Shown: positions 8,948 to 17,415, counted from the first letter of the stretch. The stretch: DNA of 61,047 nucleotides from Acetobacteraceae bacterium (GCA_027482245.1 JAIXWG010000012.1:1-61047); one strand, 5' to 3'. The notes: a model not told the origin generated them from the letters alone. A program made the numbers and translations.

Positions 8948-10489
8948 GTGGTGAACGAGACAACAAGGCCCGCGGCCCCGCCGGCCCCGGCTGCCGAGAC
9001 GCTGCCCGGCGTGACGCCATCCCAGTTGCGGATCGTGCTGGCGGGCGCGCTGCTGGCCATGCTGCTGGCGGCGCTGGACCAGAACATCGTCAACACCGCG
9101 CTGCCGCGCATGGCGGCCGACCTCGGCGGCATGGCGCACCTGTCCTGGGTGGTCACGGCCTTCATGCTGACCTCCACCACGACGACCCCGCTCTACGGCA
9201 AGATGTCGGACCTCTACGGCAGGCGGGCGCTGTTCTTCATCGCGATCTTCCTGTTCCTGGGCGGATCGATCATGAGCGGCGCGTCCCAGACCATGGGCCA
9301 GCTGATCGGCTTCCGCGCGCTGCAGGGGCTGGGCGCCGGCGGGCTCATGGTGCTGGCGCAGGCGATGGTGGCGGATGTGGTGCCGCCGCGGCAGCGGCCG
9401 CGCTACCAGGGGCTGTTCAGCGGCACCTTCGGCCTGGCCAGCGTGGCGGGCCCACTGGTCGGCGGCTTCATCACCCAGACGCTGTCCTGGCGCTGGGTCT
9501 TCTACGTCAACGTGCCGATCGGCGTGCTGGCGCTGGTGATGCTGGCGATCGGGCTGCGGAAGAAGGCGCCGGGCGTGGTGCGTCCGGTGGACCATCTGGG
9601 CGCGGTGCTGCTGGCCACCGCCACCGCCATGCTGCTGCTGCTGCTGGCCTGGGGCGGCACGGAATTTCCCTGGGCGTCCTGGCAGACCGCCGCCATGGCC
9701 GGCGGCACGGCGGGCCTGGCCGCGCTGTTCCTGTGGCGGGAGGCCGTGGCGCCGGAGCCGCTGATCCGCCTCAACCTGTTCCGCAATCCCGTCTTCGCCC
9801 GCGGCGTCGCGGTGGGCGGGATGATGGTCTTCGCCATGATGGGATCGACGGTCTTCCTGCCGCTCTATTTCCAGCTGGTGCTGGGCATGGCGCCGGCGGA
9901 GGCGGGTGCGATGCTGGTGCCGCAGGTCGGGGGCATGCTGACGACCTCCATCCTCGGCGGGCGGATCGTCTCCCGCGTCGGCCGGACCAAGCCCTTCCTC
10001 CTGTTGGCGCTGGGGCTGGAGGCGGCGGCGCTGGCCTCGCTTGGCCTCTTCGCCTGGCTGGCGGCGCCGGCCTGGGTCTTCCTGATCTCCCTGCTGACGC
10101 TGGGCCTCGGCATGGGCATGGGGATGCCGAACCTGACCACCGCGGTGCAGAACGCGGTCGATCACCGGGAGGTGGGGGCCGCGACCGGGACCATGGCCTT
10201 CCTGCGGTCGCTGGGGGGCGCGCTCGGCGTCGCGACCTCCGGCACCATCATGGCGCACAGCCTGGCGATCACCGCGGCGGGGCAGGGGAAGAGCCTGGCG
10301 CAGCTGACGCAGCAGGCGGCACAGGCCGTCAGCGCGGCCGATGCGGGCGCCATGGCGCTGGCCTATCGCGCGGCGCTGACGGGCTGTTTCGCGCTGAGCG
10401 GCGTGGTGATGACGGCGGCCCTGCTGGTGACGCTCGGCCTGCCGGAGCGGACGCTGCGCAACCGGGTGGATGACGAGGTGCGGGGGTAG
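8948..10489 (+). CDS. MFS drug/solute exporter, DHA2 (EmrB/QacA) type
   Basis: This 513-aa inner-membrane protein has about 14 hydrophobic segments. The first reads ALLAMLLAALDQNIVNTALP, a DHA2 signature. Motif A is GKMSDLYGRR and motif C is GLASVAGPLVGG, as in proton-driven antiporters. DHA2 proteins export drugs, biocides or metabolites. No HlyD-like adaptor is adjacent, so a stand-alone QacA-like mode is more likely than an EmrAB pump. The start is one of two successive GTG codons (8948 or 8951). Confidence 0.88.
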   Translation: MVNETTRPAAPPAPAAETLPGVTPSQLRIVLAGALLAMLLAALDQNIVNTALPRMAADLGGMAHLSWVVTAFMLTSTTTTPLYGKMSDLYGRRALFFIAIFLFLGGSIMSGASQTMGQLIGFRALQGLGAGGLMVLAQAMVADVVPPRQRPRYQGLFSGTFGLASVAGPLVGGFITQTLSWRWVFYVNVPIGVLALVMLAIGLRKKAPGVVRPVDHLGAVLLATATAMLLLLLAWGGTEFPWASWQTAAMAGGTAGLAALFLWREAVAPEPLIRLNLFRNPVFARGVAVGGMMVFAMMGSTVFLPLYFQLVLGMAPAEAGAMLVPQVGGMLTTSILGGRIVSRVGRTKPFLLLALGLEAAALASLGLFAWLAAPAWVFLISLLTLGLGMGMGMPNLTTAVQNAVDHREVGAATGTMAFLRSLGGALGVATSGTIMAHSLAITAAGQGKSLAQLTQQAAQAVSAADAGAMALAYRAALTGCFALSGVVMTAALLVTLGLPERTLRNRVDDEVRG

Positions 10490-10547
10490 GGGAACGGTTG
10501 CCGTTCGGGCCCGTTGGGGCGGCTTACCCTGATCAAGGCCTCCCGCG

Positions 10548-10994
10548 ATGAGCATCTTCGGCAGCATCCTGTCCCGCATCACCCGCGGCAGCACCTTGGG
10601 CTCCCGCCCCGCGGAAGCAGCGCCGGCCAGCGAGGCCGGCGGCAGCGTGGCAACCGCGCCGGAGCCGGCGCATGAGGCGCGCGCGACGCCCGCCCAGCCC
10701 GCCGGCATGCCGGCACCGGCCGCGACACCCGCCCGGCCCGTGGATGTGGAGGCGGTGCTGGCGGGGATGGAGGCGCAGGCCGGCCAGAAGCTGAACTGGC
10801 GCACGTCGATCGTGGATCTGATGAAGATGCTCGACCTCGACAGCAGCCTGGCCGCGCGCAAGGAGCTGGCGCAGGAGCTGGGCTATGGCGGCGCGCTGGA
10901 TGGCAGCGCCGAGATGAACATCTGGCTGCACCGCGCGGTCATGCGGAAGCTGGCCGAGAATGGCGGGCGGGTGCCGGACAGCCTGCGGGATTGA
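10548..10994 (+). CDS. DUF3597 domain protein
   Basis: This 148-aa protein begins MSIFGSILSRI, has an Ala/Pro-rich linker over residues 15-65, and ends in the DUF3597 domain (VDVEAVLAG..., LNWRTSIVDLMKMLDLDSS, ARKELAQELGY). The domain is a small helical module related by fold to peptidoglycan-binding or LysM-associated proteins; its function is not established. No signal peptide is visible. It lies 37 bases before the DUF2254 gene and may be transcribed with it. Confidence 0.8.
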   Translation: MSIFGSILSRITRGSTLGSRPAEAAPASEAGGSVATAPEPAHEARATPAQPAGMPAPAATPARPVDVEAVLAGMEAQAGQKLNWRTSIVDLMKMLDLDSSLAARKELAQELGYGGALDGSAEMNIWLHRAVMRKLAENGGRVPDSLRD

Positions 10995-11031
10995 ATGGCC
11001 AGGCGCTGCGCTGCCTCGCCGGGCCGCGCGG

Positions 11032-12333
11032 ATGACCGGCCGCCTGCGCGCCTGGATGGAGACGCTCGGCGACCTGTTCTGGATCCGGCCGGCGCTGCTC
11101 GTGCTGGGTGGCGTGCTGCTCGGCCAGCCCATGGTCCTGGCGGAGCAGGCGGGCCTCAAGCTGCCCGGGGTGCCGCACGGCTGGGTCTATACGGGCGGGG
11201 AGGCCGGGGCGCGATCCCTCCTGGGCGCCGTCGCTTCCTCCACGATCGGCGTCGCAGGCACGACCTTCTCCATCACCGTGGCGGCCCTTTCGCTGGCCTC
11301 GGGCCAAATGGGGCCGCGGCTGCTGCGCAACTTCGTGCGGGACCGCGGCAACCAGGCGGCGCTCGGCATCTTCCTCGGCACCTTCGCCTATGCGCTCGTC
11401 GTGCTCCGCACCGTCCGGTCGGTGGAGGAGCAGGCCTTCGTGCCACATCTCGGCGTCACGACCGCGCTGCTGCTGGCGCTGCTCTGCGTGTCGACGCTGG
11501 TCTGGTTCGTGCACCACGTGGCGACCGGCATCAATGTCGAGACCGTCATCGACGTGGTGCATGCCGAATTGTCGGAGGCCATCCGCCGCCTCGACCCCGC
11601 CGGGCGCGTGGCGATCGCCGATCCCGTCCCGCCGCGCGGGGTGCCGGTGACGCTGGACGGGCGGGGCTACCTGCGGGCGGTCGATGAGGATGCCCTGGCC
11701 GTCTGGGCCGGGGAGCGGGGCGCCGTGGTCGTGCTGCTGGTGCGGCCCGGCGCCTACCTGTTCCCCGGCGCGCCCGTCGCGGAGGTGATCGGCGGGCCCG
11801 GCGGCGACGATGCCGGCGGGGCGATCCGCGACGCCTTCTCGGTCGGGTCCCGCCAGGCGGCGGCGCAGGATTTGGAGTTCGCGGTGCGGCAGCTGGTGGA
11901 GATCGGGCTGCGCGCCCTGTCGCCGGGCATCAACGACCCCTTCACGGCGATCGCCGTGGTCGATCGCCTGGGCGCGGCGCTGTGCGAGATCGCGCCCCGC
12001 GACCTGCCCCGCGCCGCGGTCGGGCGTGGCGGCCGGGTGGTGCTGCATCGCCAGGTCACGGATTACGCCGGGCTCTGCGACGCGATGTTCCACATGATCC
12101 GGCAGAATGCCTCGGCGTCGCCGGCCGTGCTGATCCGGCTGGTGGAGACGATCCATCGGGTGATCGCGGTCGAGACCCGGCTGGAGCGGCGGGCGGAACT
12201 GCTGCGCCACGCGGCCCTGGCCGTGGCGGCCGGGCGGATCGGCATCGGGGACCCCGCCGATGTCGCGGCGCTGGAACGCCGTGCCGCCATGGTGCCCGGC
12301 GCCGATGCGCCGGCTGGGGAGGCACGCGGCTGA
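11032..12333 (+). CDS. DUF2254 membrane protein
   Basis: This 433-aa protein has four predicted membrane segments in its first 160 residues and a soluble C-terminal half. The block FSITVAALSLASGQMGPR followed by LLRNFVRDRGNQ is the hallmark of DUF2254, and LRALSPGINDPFTA is the conserved C-terminal motif. No biochemical role is established for the family. ATG 11032 gives the usual N-terminus (GRLRAWMETLGDLFWIRPAL); an upstream start would run into the preceding gene. Confidence 0.82.
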   Translation: MTGRLRAWMETLGDLFWIRPALLVLGGVLLGQPMVLAEQAGLKLPGVPHGWVYTGGEAGARSLLGAVASSTIGVAGTTFSITVAALSLASGQMGPRLLRNFVRDRGNQAALGIFLGTFAYALVVLRTVRSVEEQAFVPHLGVTTALLLALLCVSTLVWFVHHVATGINVETVIDVVHAELSEAIRRLDPAGRVAIADPVPPRGVPVTLDGRGYLRAVDEDALAVWAGERGAVVVLLVRPGAYLFPGAPVAEVIGGPGGDDAGGAIRDAFSVGSRQAAAQDLEFAVRQLVEIGLRALSPGINDPFTAIAVVDRLGAALCEIAPRDLPRAAVGRGGRVVLHRQVTDYAGLCDAMFHMIRQNASASPAVLIRLVETIHRVIAVETRLERRAELLRHAALAVAAGRIGIGDPADVAALERRAAMVPGADAPAGEARG

Positions 12334-12342
12334 GGCAGCCCT

Positions 12343-13179
12343 TCAGCCCGCGCGGCCGCCGGTGCCCCGGCGCAGCCCGTCCGCCACCAGCGTGCAGCCG
12401 GCGACAGCGAGCAGGATGGCGAGGCCTGGCCAGAGCGCGGCCATGGGCGCGCTGAACACCAGGTCCTGCGCGTTCGCCAGCATGTTGCCCCAGCTGGCCG
12501 CCGGCGGCGCGATGCCGAGGCCGAGGAAGCTCAGCGTGCTTTCCGCCAGGATGGCGCCGGCGACGGAGAGCGCGGTGGCGACGGCGACGGGGCCCGCGAT
12601 GTTGGGCGCGACGTGGCGCAGCAGGACCCGGGCCTCCGACGCGCCCAGCGCGCGGGCGGCGCGGACATAGTCGCGCGCCAGCACCGACAGCGCCGCGGCG
12701 CGGGCCAGCCGCGCGACGCCGACCCAGCCGAACAGGCTGAGGATGACCACGATGCGCAGGATGTTGGAGGCAGCCTCCCCCCGCGGCAGGCCGATCCGGC
12801 CGGTATCGACGGCGGCGAGGACGACGAGGACGGGCAGGGCGGGCAGGGCCAGCAGGCCATCGGCCAGGCGCATGAGCACGGCATCCACCACGCCGCCGCG
12901 CCAGGCCGCGAGCAGGCCGATCGTCGTGCCGATCAGCGTCGCGGCCAGCGCCGTGGCAAGGCCGACCGCCAGCGAGACCCGCGCGCCATGCAGCAGCCGC
13001 AGCAGCAGGTCACGGCCGAGATCGTCCGTGCCGAGGGGATTCGTGGTGCTGGGCGGGCCGAGGCGGTTGAAGAGGTCCGGCGCGAAGGGATCGACGCCGA
13101 GCCAGGACTGCACGGCGGGCGCGAAGGCCGCGCCGAGCGCCAGCGTGCCGAGCAGCAGCAGGCCGAGCCAGAGCCTCAT
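12343..13179 (-). CDS. Peptide/nickel-type ABC transporter permease, DppC/OppC-like
   Basis: This 278-aa permease has six predicted membrane helices. The N-terminal NPLGTDDLGRDLLLRLLHGAR block is the DppC/OppC signature, and the ATPase-coupling EAA loop is seen as RAARALGASEARVLLRHVAPN. It pairs with the DppB-like permease just upstream, overlapping by four bases. With the family 5 binding protein at 14616 it forms the import channel for a dipeptide, oligopeptide or similar ligand. No DppD/DppF ATPase genes are adjacent. Confidence 0.87.
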   Translation of the reverse strand: MRLWLGLLLLGTLALGAAFAPAVQSWLGVDPFAPDLFNRLGPPSTTNPLGTDDLGRDLLLRLLHGARVSLAVGLATALAATLIGTTIGLLAAWRGGVVDAVLMRLADGLLALPALPVLVVLAAVDTGRIGLPRGEAASNILRIVVILSLFGWVGVARLARAAALSVLARDYVRAARALGASEARVLLRHVAPNIAGPVAVATALSVAGAILAESTLSFLGLGIAPPAASWGNMLANAQDLVFSAPMAALWPGLAILLAVAGCTLVADGLRRGTGGRAG

Positions 13180-14114
13180 GAATCGCGGAGCCGGGGATCG
13201 AGGGCGCGCTGCGCGAGGTCCGCCGCCAGCGTCGCCAGCATCGTGACGAGGGCGACGAGCAGGAGCGCGATGAGGGCCAGGTTGGTGTCGTTGCCCATGA
13301 CCGCGTCATAGATCAGCTTGCCCATGCCGGGGCGGGCGAATAGCGTCTCCGTGATCAGCGCGCCGCCGACCAGCGACCCGGCATCCAGCGCCGCCACCTG
13401 CAGGATGGGCACGGCGGCGTTGGGGAAGGCGTGGCGCAGCAGCAGCCGCGCCTCCCCATTGCCGCGGGCGCGGGCGGCGGTGACCCAGGGTTCGCGCAGC
13501 GTGTGGGACAGCGCGGCGGCGCTGTGGCGGGCATAGGCGGCGAGGTTGGCGATGGCCAGCGTCGCGACCGGCAGCGGCAGGAAGCGAGCCGCGTCGAGCC
13601 CGCCATGGTCGCTGGTGCCGCCGGCGGGCAGCCAGCCGAGCGTGACCGCGAAGAGGATGATGAGCAGGATGCCGAGCCAGAAGGTCGGCGCCGACTGCCC
13701 GAGGATGGCGATGGCATCGACGAGGGGCGCGGCGCGGGGCCTCGCCGCGGCCAGCATGCCGAGCGCCAGCCCGATCGCCGCCGAGACCAGCAGCGCGGCG
13801 CCGAGCAGCGCGAGCGTCGAGCGCAGCGCGGGGCCGATGATGGCGGCGACGGGCTGGGCGAAGAGGCGGGAGAAGCCGAACTCGCCCCGGAGCAGCGCCG
13901 CCGCCCAGGCCAGGTAGCGGGCGAGCAGGGGCTGGTCGAGGCCGTGCAGCGCGCGGAGCCGGGCGGCGTCCTCCGCCGTCAGGCGGGGGTCGCCCGCGAT
14001 GGCGAGGTCGATGGGGTCACCCGGCATCAGGCCGATGAGCAGGAACATGGCGAAGGAGAGGATCGCCAGCGTGGCGGCGACCTGGGCGAGGCGGGAGGCG
14101 AGGAGGCGCGTCAC
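13176..14114 (-). CDS. Peptide/nickel-type ABC transporter permease, DppB/OppB-like
   Basis: This 312-aa permease shows the DppB layout: an N-terminal helix, then LIGLMPGDPIDL, the LHGLDQPLLARYLAW segment, and the coupling loop RARGNGEARLLLRHAFPNA. The last helices include LITETLFARPGMGKLIYDAV, typical of the group. The start is a GTG (14114) inside the stop of the VOC gene, so translation is coupled. It is the second of a run VOC-DppB-DppC. Confidence 0.88.
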   Translation of the reverse strand: MTRLLASRLAQVAATLAILSFAMFLLIGLMPGDPIDLAIAGDPRLTAEDAARLRALHGLDQPLLARYLAWAAALLRGEFGFSRLFAQPVAAIIGPALRSTLALLGAALLVSAAIGLALGMLAAARPRAAPLVDAIAILGQSAPTFWLGILLIILFAVTLGWLPAGGTSDHGGLDAARFLPLPVATLAIANLAAYARHSAAALSHTLREPWVTAARARGNGEARLLLRHAFPNAAVPILQVAALDAGSLVGGALITETLFARPGMGKLIYDAVMGNDTNLALIALLLVALVTMLATLAADLAQRALDPRLRDS

Positions 14115-14476
14115 CGGTGCACGGCCTCGATCCGGTTGCCGTCGGGGTCGAGCAGGAAGGCGGCGTAGTAGGTCGGGCCGTAATGCGGGCGGGGGCCGGG
14201 CGGGCCGTCGCAGGTGCCGCCCTGTGCGAGGCCAGCGGTGTGGAAGGCGTGGACGGCGTCGCGGGACGGCGCGCGGAAGGCGGTGTGGGCGGCAGGCGGC
14301 GCGACCGCGGGAGAGAGGCGGAGCGTCAGGTACGCGGCCCCCGTGTCGCGCGCGCCGTAGCCGAGGGCACGGTCCTCTGCCCAGACGCGCGGGACGCCGA
14401 GGGCGCCGAGTACCGCGTCGTAGAAGCGCATCGCGCGGGCGATGTCGGTGACGGGCAGGGAGAGGTGGTCGAACAT
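14111..14476 (-). CDS. VOC (glyoxalase/dioxygenase fold) protein
   Basis: This 121-aa protein is a single vicinal-oxygen-chelate domain: FDHLSLPVTDIARAMRFYDAVL at the start, HTAFRAPSRDAVHAFHTAGL in the middle and AAFLLDPDGNRIEAVHR at the end. The metal-ligand positions (His near residue 4, Glu near the end) are present. Such proteins act as lyases, dioxygenases or resistance proteins; the substrate is not predictable. It is unusual in sitting between the binding protein and the permeases of a peptide transporter, and it overlaps dppB by four bases. Confidence 0.82.
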   Translation of the reverse strand: MFDHLSLPVTDIARAMRFYDAVLGALGVPRVWAEDRALGYGARDTGAAYLTLRLSPAVAPPAAHTAFRAPSRDAVHAFHTAGLAQGGTCDGPPGPRPHYGPTYYAAFLLDPDGNRIEAVHR

Positions 14477-14495
14477 CAGGGGAGTGTAGCGCCGG

Positions 14496-14594
14496 ACCCC
14501 CACCCCGACCCTCCCCCGCAAGCGCGGGGGAGGGAGGCCGCGAGCGACGCTGCTCCCTCCCCCGCGTTTGGGGGTGAGGGCTGGGGTGGGGGGA
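14496..14594. repeat. REP-like palindrome pair, family B
   Basis: Two GC-rich hairpins lie back to back. The first is CCCTCCCCCGC-AAGC-GCGGGGGAGGG; the second is CTCCCTCCCCCGCG-TTT-GGGGGTGAGGG. The outer arms CCCCCACCCC and GGGGTGGGGG are also complementary, so the whole unit can fold as one cruciform-like structure. Related single units occur at 50267 and 53672. It separates the binding-protein gene from the VOC gene and may attenuate downstream expression. Confidence 0.7.
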
Positions 14595-14615
14595 GAGGCT
14601 GTGTTGCCGTGGCCA

Positions 14616-16283
14616 TCAGCGAACCCGCCATTCCTCGACCCAGTTCGACGAGGCGTTCAGGTGCCCCGTGGGGCGCACGCCGTCGAGCCAGAGGGGCCAG
14701 ACATGCGCATCGCTCCGGAACCAGAGGGGGATGGCCGGCAGCTGTTCCGCGTAGATGGCCTGCAGGCGGTGCCAGAGGGCGCGGCGGCGCTCGCGGTCGA
14801 GCTCGACCGGGATGGCGTCGAGCAGCGCGTCCATCTCCGCGTTGCGGAAGCCGGTGGTGTTCTGGCCGGACCAGTTGCGCTCGGCCGTCGGGATCTCCTC
14901 GGAATGCAGGCTGGTGCGGGGGACGTTCTCCGGGCTGCTGATCCAGGCGAACATGGCGGCGCCGCCATAGCGGCGGCGGGGCAGGGTCTCGCTGAAGAAG
15001 ACGCGGGGCGGCTCGTTGCGGATGCGCGCCTCGATGCCGGCCTGGCGCCACATGCCCTGCAGCACCTGCTGCACCTGTTCGCGGGACCGGTTGCCGGCGG
15101 TGGTCATCAGGTCGAAGGACAGGCGGTCGCCGGCCGTGTTGCGGCGGATGCCGTCGCCGGGGGGAGAGGGCACGCGCCAGCCGGCCTCGTCCAGCAGCGC
15201 GCGGGCGCGGGCCAGGTCGAAGGGCCATTGGCGGACGTTGTCGTCATGCATGCCGTCGAGAGGGTTCACCGTGGTGTGGGCCACGGGCTGCCTTCCCTCG
15301 AACAGCCGCGCCACGATCTGCGCGCGGTCGGTGGCCATGATCAGGGCCTGGCGGGTGCGGACATCCGACAGCTGCGGCAGGTCCAGCAGCAGGTCGAGAT
15401 GCTCGTAGATCAGGCCGGGCTTGTAGCTGTAGCGGAAGCGCGCCGGCATGCGGCGCTCCAGCGCCGAGACCTGGTCGAGCGGCAGGCCGAGTTCGCCCGC
15501 CACCATGTCGATCTGGCCGGCGAGCAGCTGGGCCTCCAGCGCGGCCGTGTTCTCCACCGTGCGGACGGCGATGCGGCGGAAGGCGGGGGCCTGGCCGTTC
15601 CAGTGCGGGTTGCGTTCCAGCGTGACGCCGCTGCCCGGCGTGACGGCGGCGACGCGGTAGGGGCCGTTCCAGAGGCCGGGGTTGGTCGTCTGCGTCTCAT
15701 AGAGCGTGCGCGTGCGGTAGGCGCGCGGGTCGGCCTGCCAGATGGCGCGCTCCAGGTGGGAGGGCAGGGGCACGAAATCGCCGGCGCTGCCGTATTCGAA
15801 GGTCACGCGGTCGAAGCGGAGCGTGATGCTGCGCGGGTCGGTGACGATCGCCTCATAGGCCTGGCGGTAGAACTCCGCGCCGCCGAAGCCGGTCGAGAAG
15901 TCCCGCCCGGCCTGCCAGGCGAAGAGCAGGTCCTCGGCCGTCACGGGCTGGCCATCGGCCCAGCGCCAGCCCTCCCGCAGCCGCCAGGTGACGCGGATGC
16001 CGGGTCGGCCATCGGGGGTCTGTTCGCGGACGGCGAGGCCGTTCTCCAGCGTCGGCACCGTCTCGCAGCCGAGGCAGGCGAGCGCCCAGTCGGGGTCGCG
16101 GGCCGTCAGCGGGCGCCGGGTGAAGCCGCCGATATAGGATTTGGCGGCCATCGCCTCGATGTTGGGGTGGAAGGTGGCCGGGTATTGCATGATGCCGATG
16201 GTCAGGCTGTCCCGCGCGGGTTGCGCGAGGGCGGGCGCGGCGGCGAGCGCGGCGAGGAGGGTCAGCGCGGGTCGAAGGGCCAT
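14616..16283 (-). CDS. Family 5 extracellular binding protein (peptide ABC transporter)
   Basis: This 555-aa periplasmic protein has a signal peptide ending at PALAQ and the SBP family 5 core (PATFHPNIEAMAAKSYIGGF, LREGWRWADGQPVTAEDLLFAW, GNWNGPYRV-like and QNTTGFRNAEMDALLDA segments). It binds peptides, opines or similar ligands for the DppBC-like permeases downstream on the same strand. ATG 16283 has GGAG upstream and lies inside the 3' end of the toxin gene at 16262, with 22 bases shared. Its first 25 bases are part of a 57-bp sequence repeated at 16825. Confidence 0.88.
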   Translation of the reverse strand: MALRPALTLLAALAAAPALAQPARDSLTIGIMQYPATFHPNIEAMAAKSYIGGFTRRPLTARDPDWALACLGCETVPTLENGLAVREQTPDGRPGIRVTWRLREGWRWADGQPVTAEDLLFAWQAGRDFSTGFGGAEFYRQAYEAIVTDPRSITLRFDRVTFEYGSAGDFVPLPSHLERAIWQADPRAYRTRTLYETQTTNPGLWNGPYRVAAVTPGSGVTLERNPHWNGQAPAFRRIAVRTVENTAALEAQLLAGQIDMVAGELGLPLDQVSALERRMPARFRYSYKPGLIYEHLDLLLDLPQLSDVRTRQALIMATDRAQIVARLFEGRQPVAHTTVNPLDGMHDDNVRQWPFDLARARALLDEAGWRVPSPPGDGIRRNTAGDRLSFDLMTTAGNRSREQVQQVLQGMWRQAGIEARIRNEPPRVFFSETLPRRRYGGAAMFAWISSPENVPRTSLHSEEIPTAERNWSGQNTTGFRNAEMDALLDAIPVELDRERRRALWHRLQAIYAEQLPAIPLWFRSDAHVWPLWLDGVRPTGHLNASSNWVEEWRVR

Positions 16284-16307
16284 GCACGGGCTCCATGCCA
16301 GACGGCG
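16251..16307. repeat. 57-bp direct repeat, copy A
   Basis: This segment matches 16825-16881 in 56 of 57 bases. It holds the start codon and signal-peptide codons of the binding-protein gene together with the codons for the toxin C-terminus AVWHGARAWPFDPR on the same strand in another frame. The copies are 574 bp apart, about the length of one toxin-antitoxin unit. Confidence 0.92.
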
Positions 16308-16480
16308 GTGATGAGGATGCGGTCGGTCTCGGCACGGTAGACGAGGCGGAAGGGCGTGCGGGGCACGGCCAGCATCCGGTGCCCGCTCGCCGTGGCGCGG
16401 CCGGCGGTGGGGAAGAGGGCGAGCGTCCCGGCGGCCTCCCGCAGATGGCGGATGGCGGTGGGCGCCCAGACCAGCCTCAC
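16262..16480 (-). CDS. ParE/RelE-type toxin with an internal deletion (72 aa)
   Basis: The N-terminus MRLVWAPTAIRHLREA and the C-terminus FRLVYRAETDRILITAVWHGARAWP match RelE/ParE mRNA- or gyrase-targeting toxins. The usual central helical hairpin of about 20 residues (the IEADNP-to-ARI part seen in the neighbouring copy) is missing, giving 72 rather than about 95 residues. The start is a GTG overlapping the antitoxin stop (GTGA). Its last 22 bases overlap the start of the binding-protein gene. The deletion removes part of the antitoxin-contact helices, so the toxin is probably inactive, but the frame is intact. Confidence 0.72.
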   Translation of the reverse strand: MRLVWAPTAIRHLREAAGTLALFPTAGRATASGHRMLAVPRTPFRLVYRAETDRILITAVWHGARAWPFDPR

Positions 16481-16734
16481 CGAGACGCGTGTCGCGTGCG
16501 GAGGTCGGCGGCCCAGCGGCGAAGGCCGGCCATCACCTCCTCATGCGGCACGCCCTGGCCGGCGGCGATCTCGGCCTCGCCGGCCTCGATCCGGGCGTGC
16601 AGGGCGGGGTCCACGCCGACGGCTTCCTGGATGACGGCGGTGGCGATCGCTTCCAGCGTCGTGTCCTGCTCGGCCGCCATGCGGCGCAGGGCATCGGCGA
16701 CGGCGTCGGGGAGTTCGAGATTCACGAAGGTCAT
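16477..16734 (-). CDS. Type II antitoxin of the first ParE-like pair
   Basis: This 85-aa protein starts TFVNLELPDAVADALRRMAAE, a ribbon-helix-helix-like DNA-binding N-terminus, and continues with an acidic helical tail ending in a HEEVMAGLRRWAADL segment that would wrap the toxin. ATG 16734 was preferred over an earlier GTG-region start because GGAGGG lies six bases upstream. The stop overlaps the toxin start, the usual antitoxin-first order. Such proteins neutralise the toxin and repress their own promoter. Confidence 0.75.
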   Translation of the reverse strand: MTFVNLELPDAVADALRRMAAEQDTTLEAIATAVIQEAVGVDPALHARIEAGEAEIAAGQGVPHEEVMAGLRRWAADLRTRHASR

Positions 16735-16824
16735 CGATCCCTCCTGCGTCGGCGCCGTCACGGGTATGGGTCAGTGTTCCGACATAGGAGGCTTCGCGGC
16801 GGAGTTCCAGCGCGGTGATCGGGC

Positions 16825-16881
16825 GGCGAGGCGGGTCAGCGCGGGTCGAAGGGCCATGCACGGGCTCCATGCCAGACGGCG
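16825..16881. repeat. 57-bp direct repeat, copy B
   Basis: This copy differs from 16251-16307 at one base. Here the binding-protein start codon and first residues are preserved but lead nowhere, so the segment is a vestige of that gene's 5' end attached to the second toxin gene. It shows that the two toxin ends share a recent common source even though the rest of the two pairs has diverged. Confidence 0.92.
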
Positions 16882-17123
16882 ACGATCAGGACGATGTCGG
16901 CCTCGATCAGCTAGACGATGCGGTAGGCAGTGCCGGGGACGCCCGTGGCGCGCAGCCCGGACGTCGTGACGAGCGAGCCCGACTCCGGGAAGTCCTCGAT
17001 CCGCGCCGCGCTGCGGCGGATGCGTGCGACCTGCGCCGACGCCGCCTGGGGGTTATCGGCCTCGATGAAGCGCCTGATATCGGCAAGGTCCTGCCGGGCC
17101 AGACGGGACCAGCGAAGCCTCAC
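16836..17123 (-). pseudogene. ParE-type toxin interrupted by one amber codon
   Basis: The frame begins at GTG 17123 with MRLRWSRLARQDLADIRRFI, a complete ParE N-terminus and central hairpin, and reaches AYRIV at residue 70. A TAG codon follows at 16913-16911. Reading on in the same frame gives LIEADIVLIVAVWHGARAWP and then FDPR and a TGA at 16836, exactly the ParE C-terminus. Family members usually have Tyr at the amber position, so one TAC-to-TAG change explains it. The protein would lose its last 25 residues, including catalytic-face strands. A sequencing error cannot be excluded. Confidence 0.85.
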
Positions 17124-17380
17124 CGGGCATCCCGGTGGCGGACTTCGACCTCCTCGGCCCAGGCTTCCATTTCGGCCATGACCTCGTCATGGGACGCCGT
17201 GCGCCCCTCGGCGAGGTCAGCAAGCCCCTCCGCCAGGCGCGCATCAAGCTCGGCCTGGAAGGCGGTCGCTTCCTCGGCCCAGCGGGACAGGAGAGCTGCC
17301 GGGGTCGATTGGCGCTCGGTGGCCAGGCGCCCCAGCGCCTCCGCCACCTCATCCGGCAATTCGACGCTGATGCGGACCAT
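17120..17380 (-). CDS. Type II antitoxin of the second ParE-like pair
   Basis: This 86-aa protein starts VRISVELPDEVAEALGRLATE and ends in an acidic tail with SHDEVMAEMEAWAEE, the same plan as the antitoxin at 16477, but the two are only about one-third identical by eye. ATG 17380 has AAGGGGG upstream. The stop overlaps the toxin start by GTGA. It is intact although its toxin carries a stop codon, which suggests an orphaned antitoxin that may still cross-regulate. Confidence 0.75.
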   Translation of the reverse strand: MVRISVELPDEVAEALGRLATERQSTPAALLSRWAEEATAFQAELDARLAEGLADLAEGRTASHDEVMAEMEAWAEEVEVRHRDAR

Positions 17381-17415
17381 CCCGACCCCCTTGGCGCGAC
17401 CCCCTGTCGGTGAAA

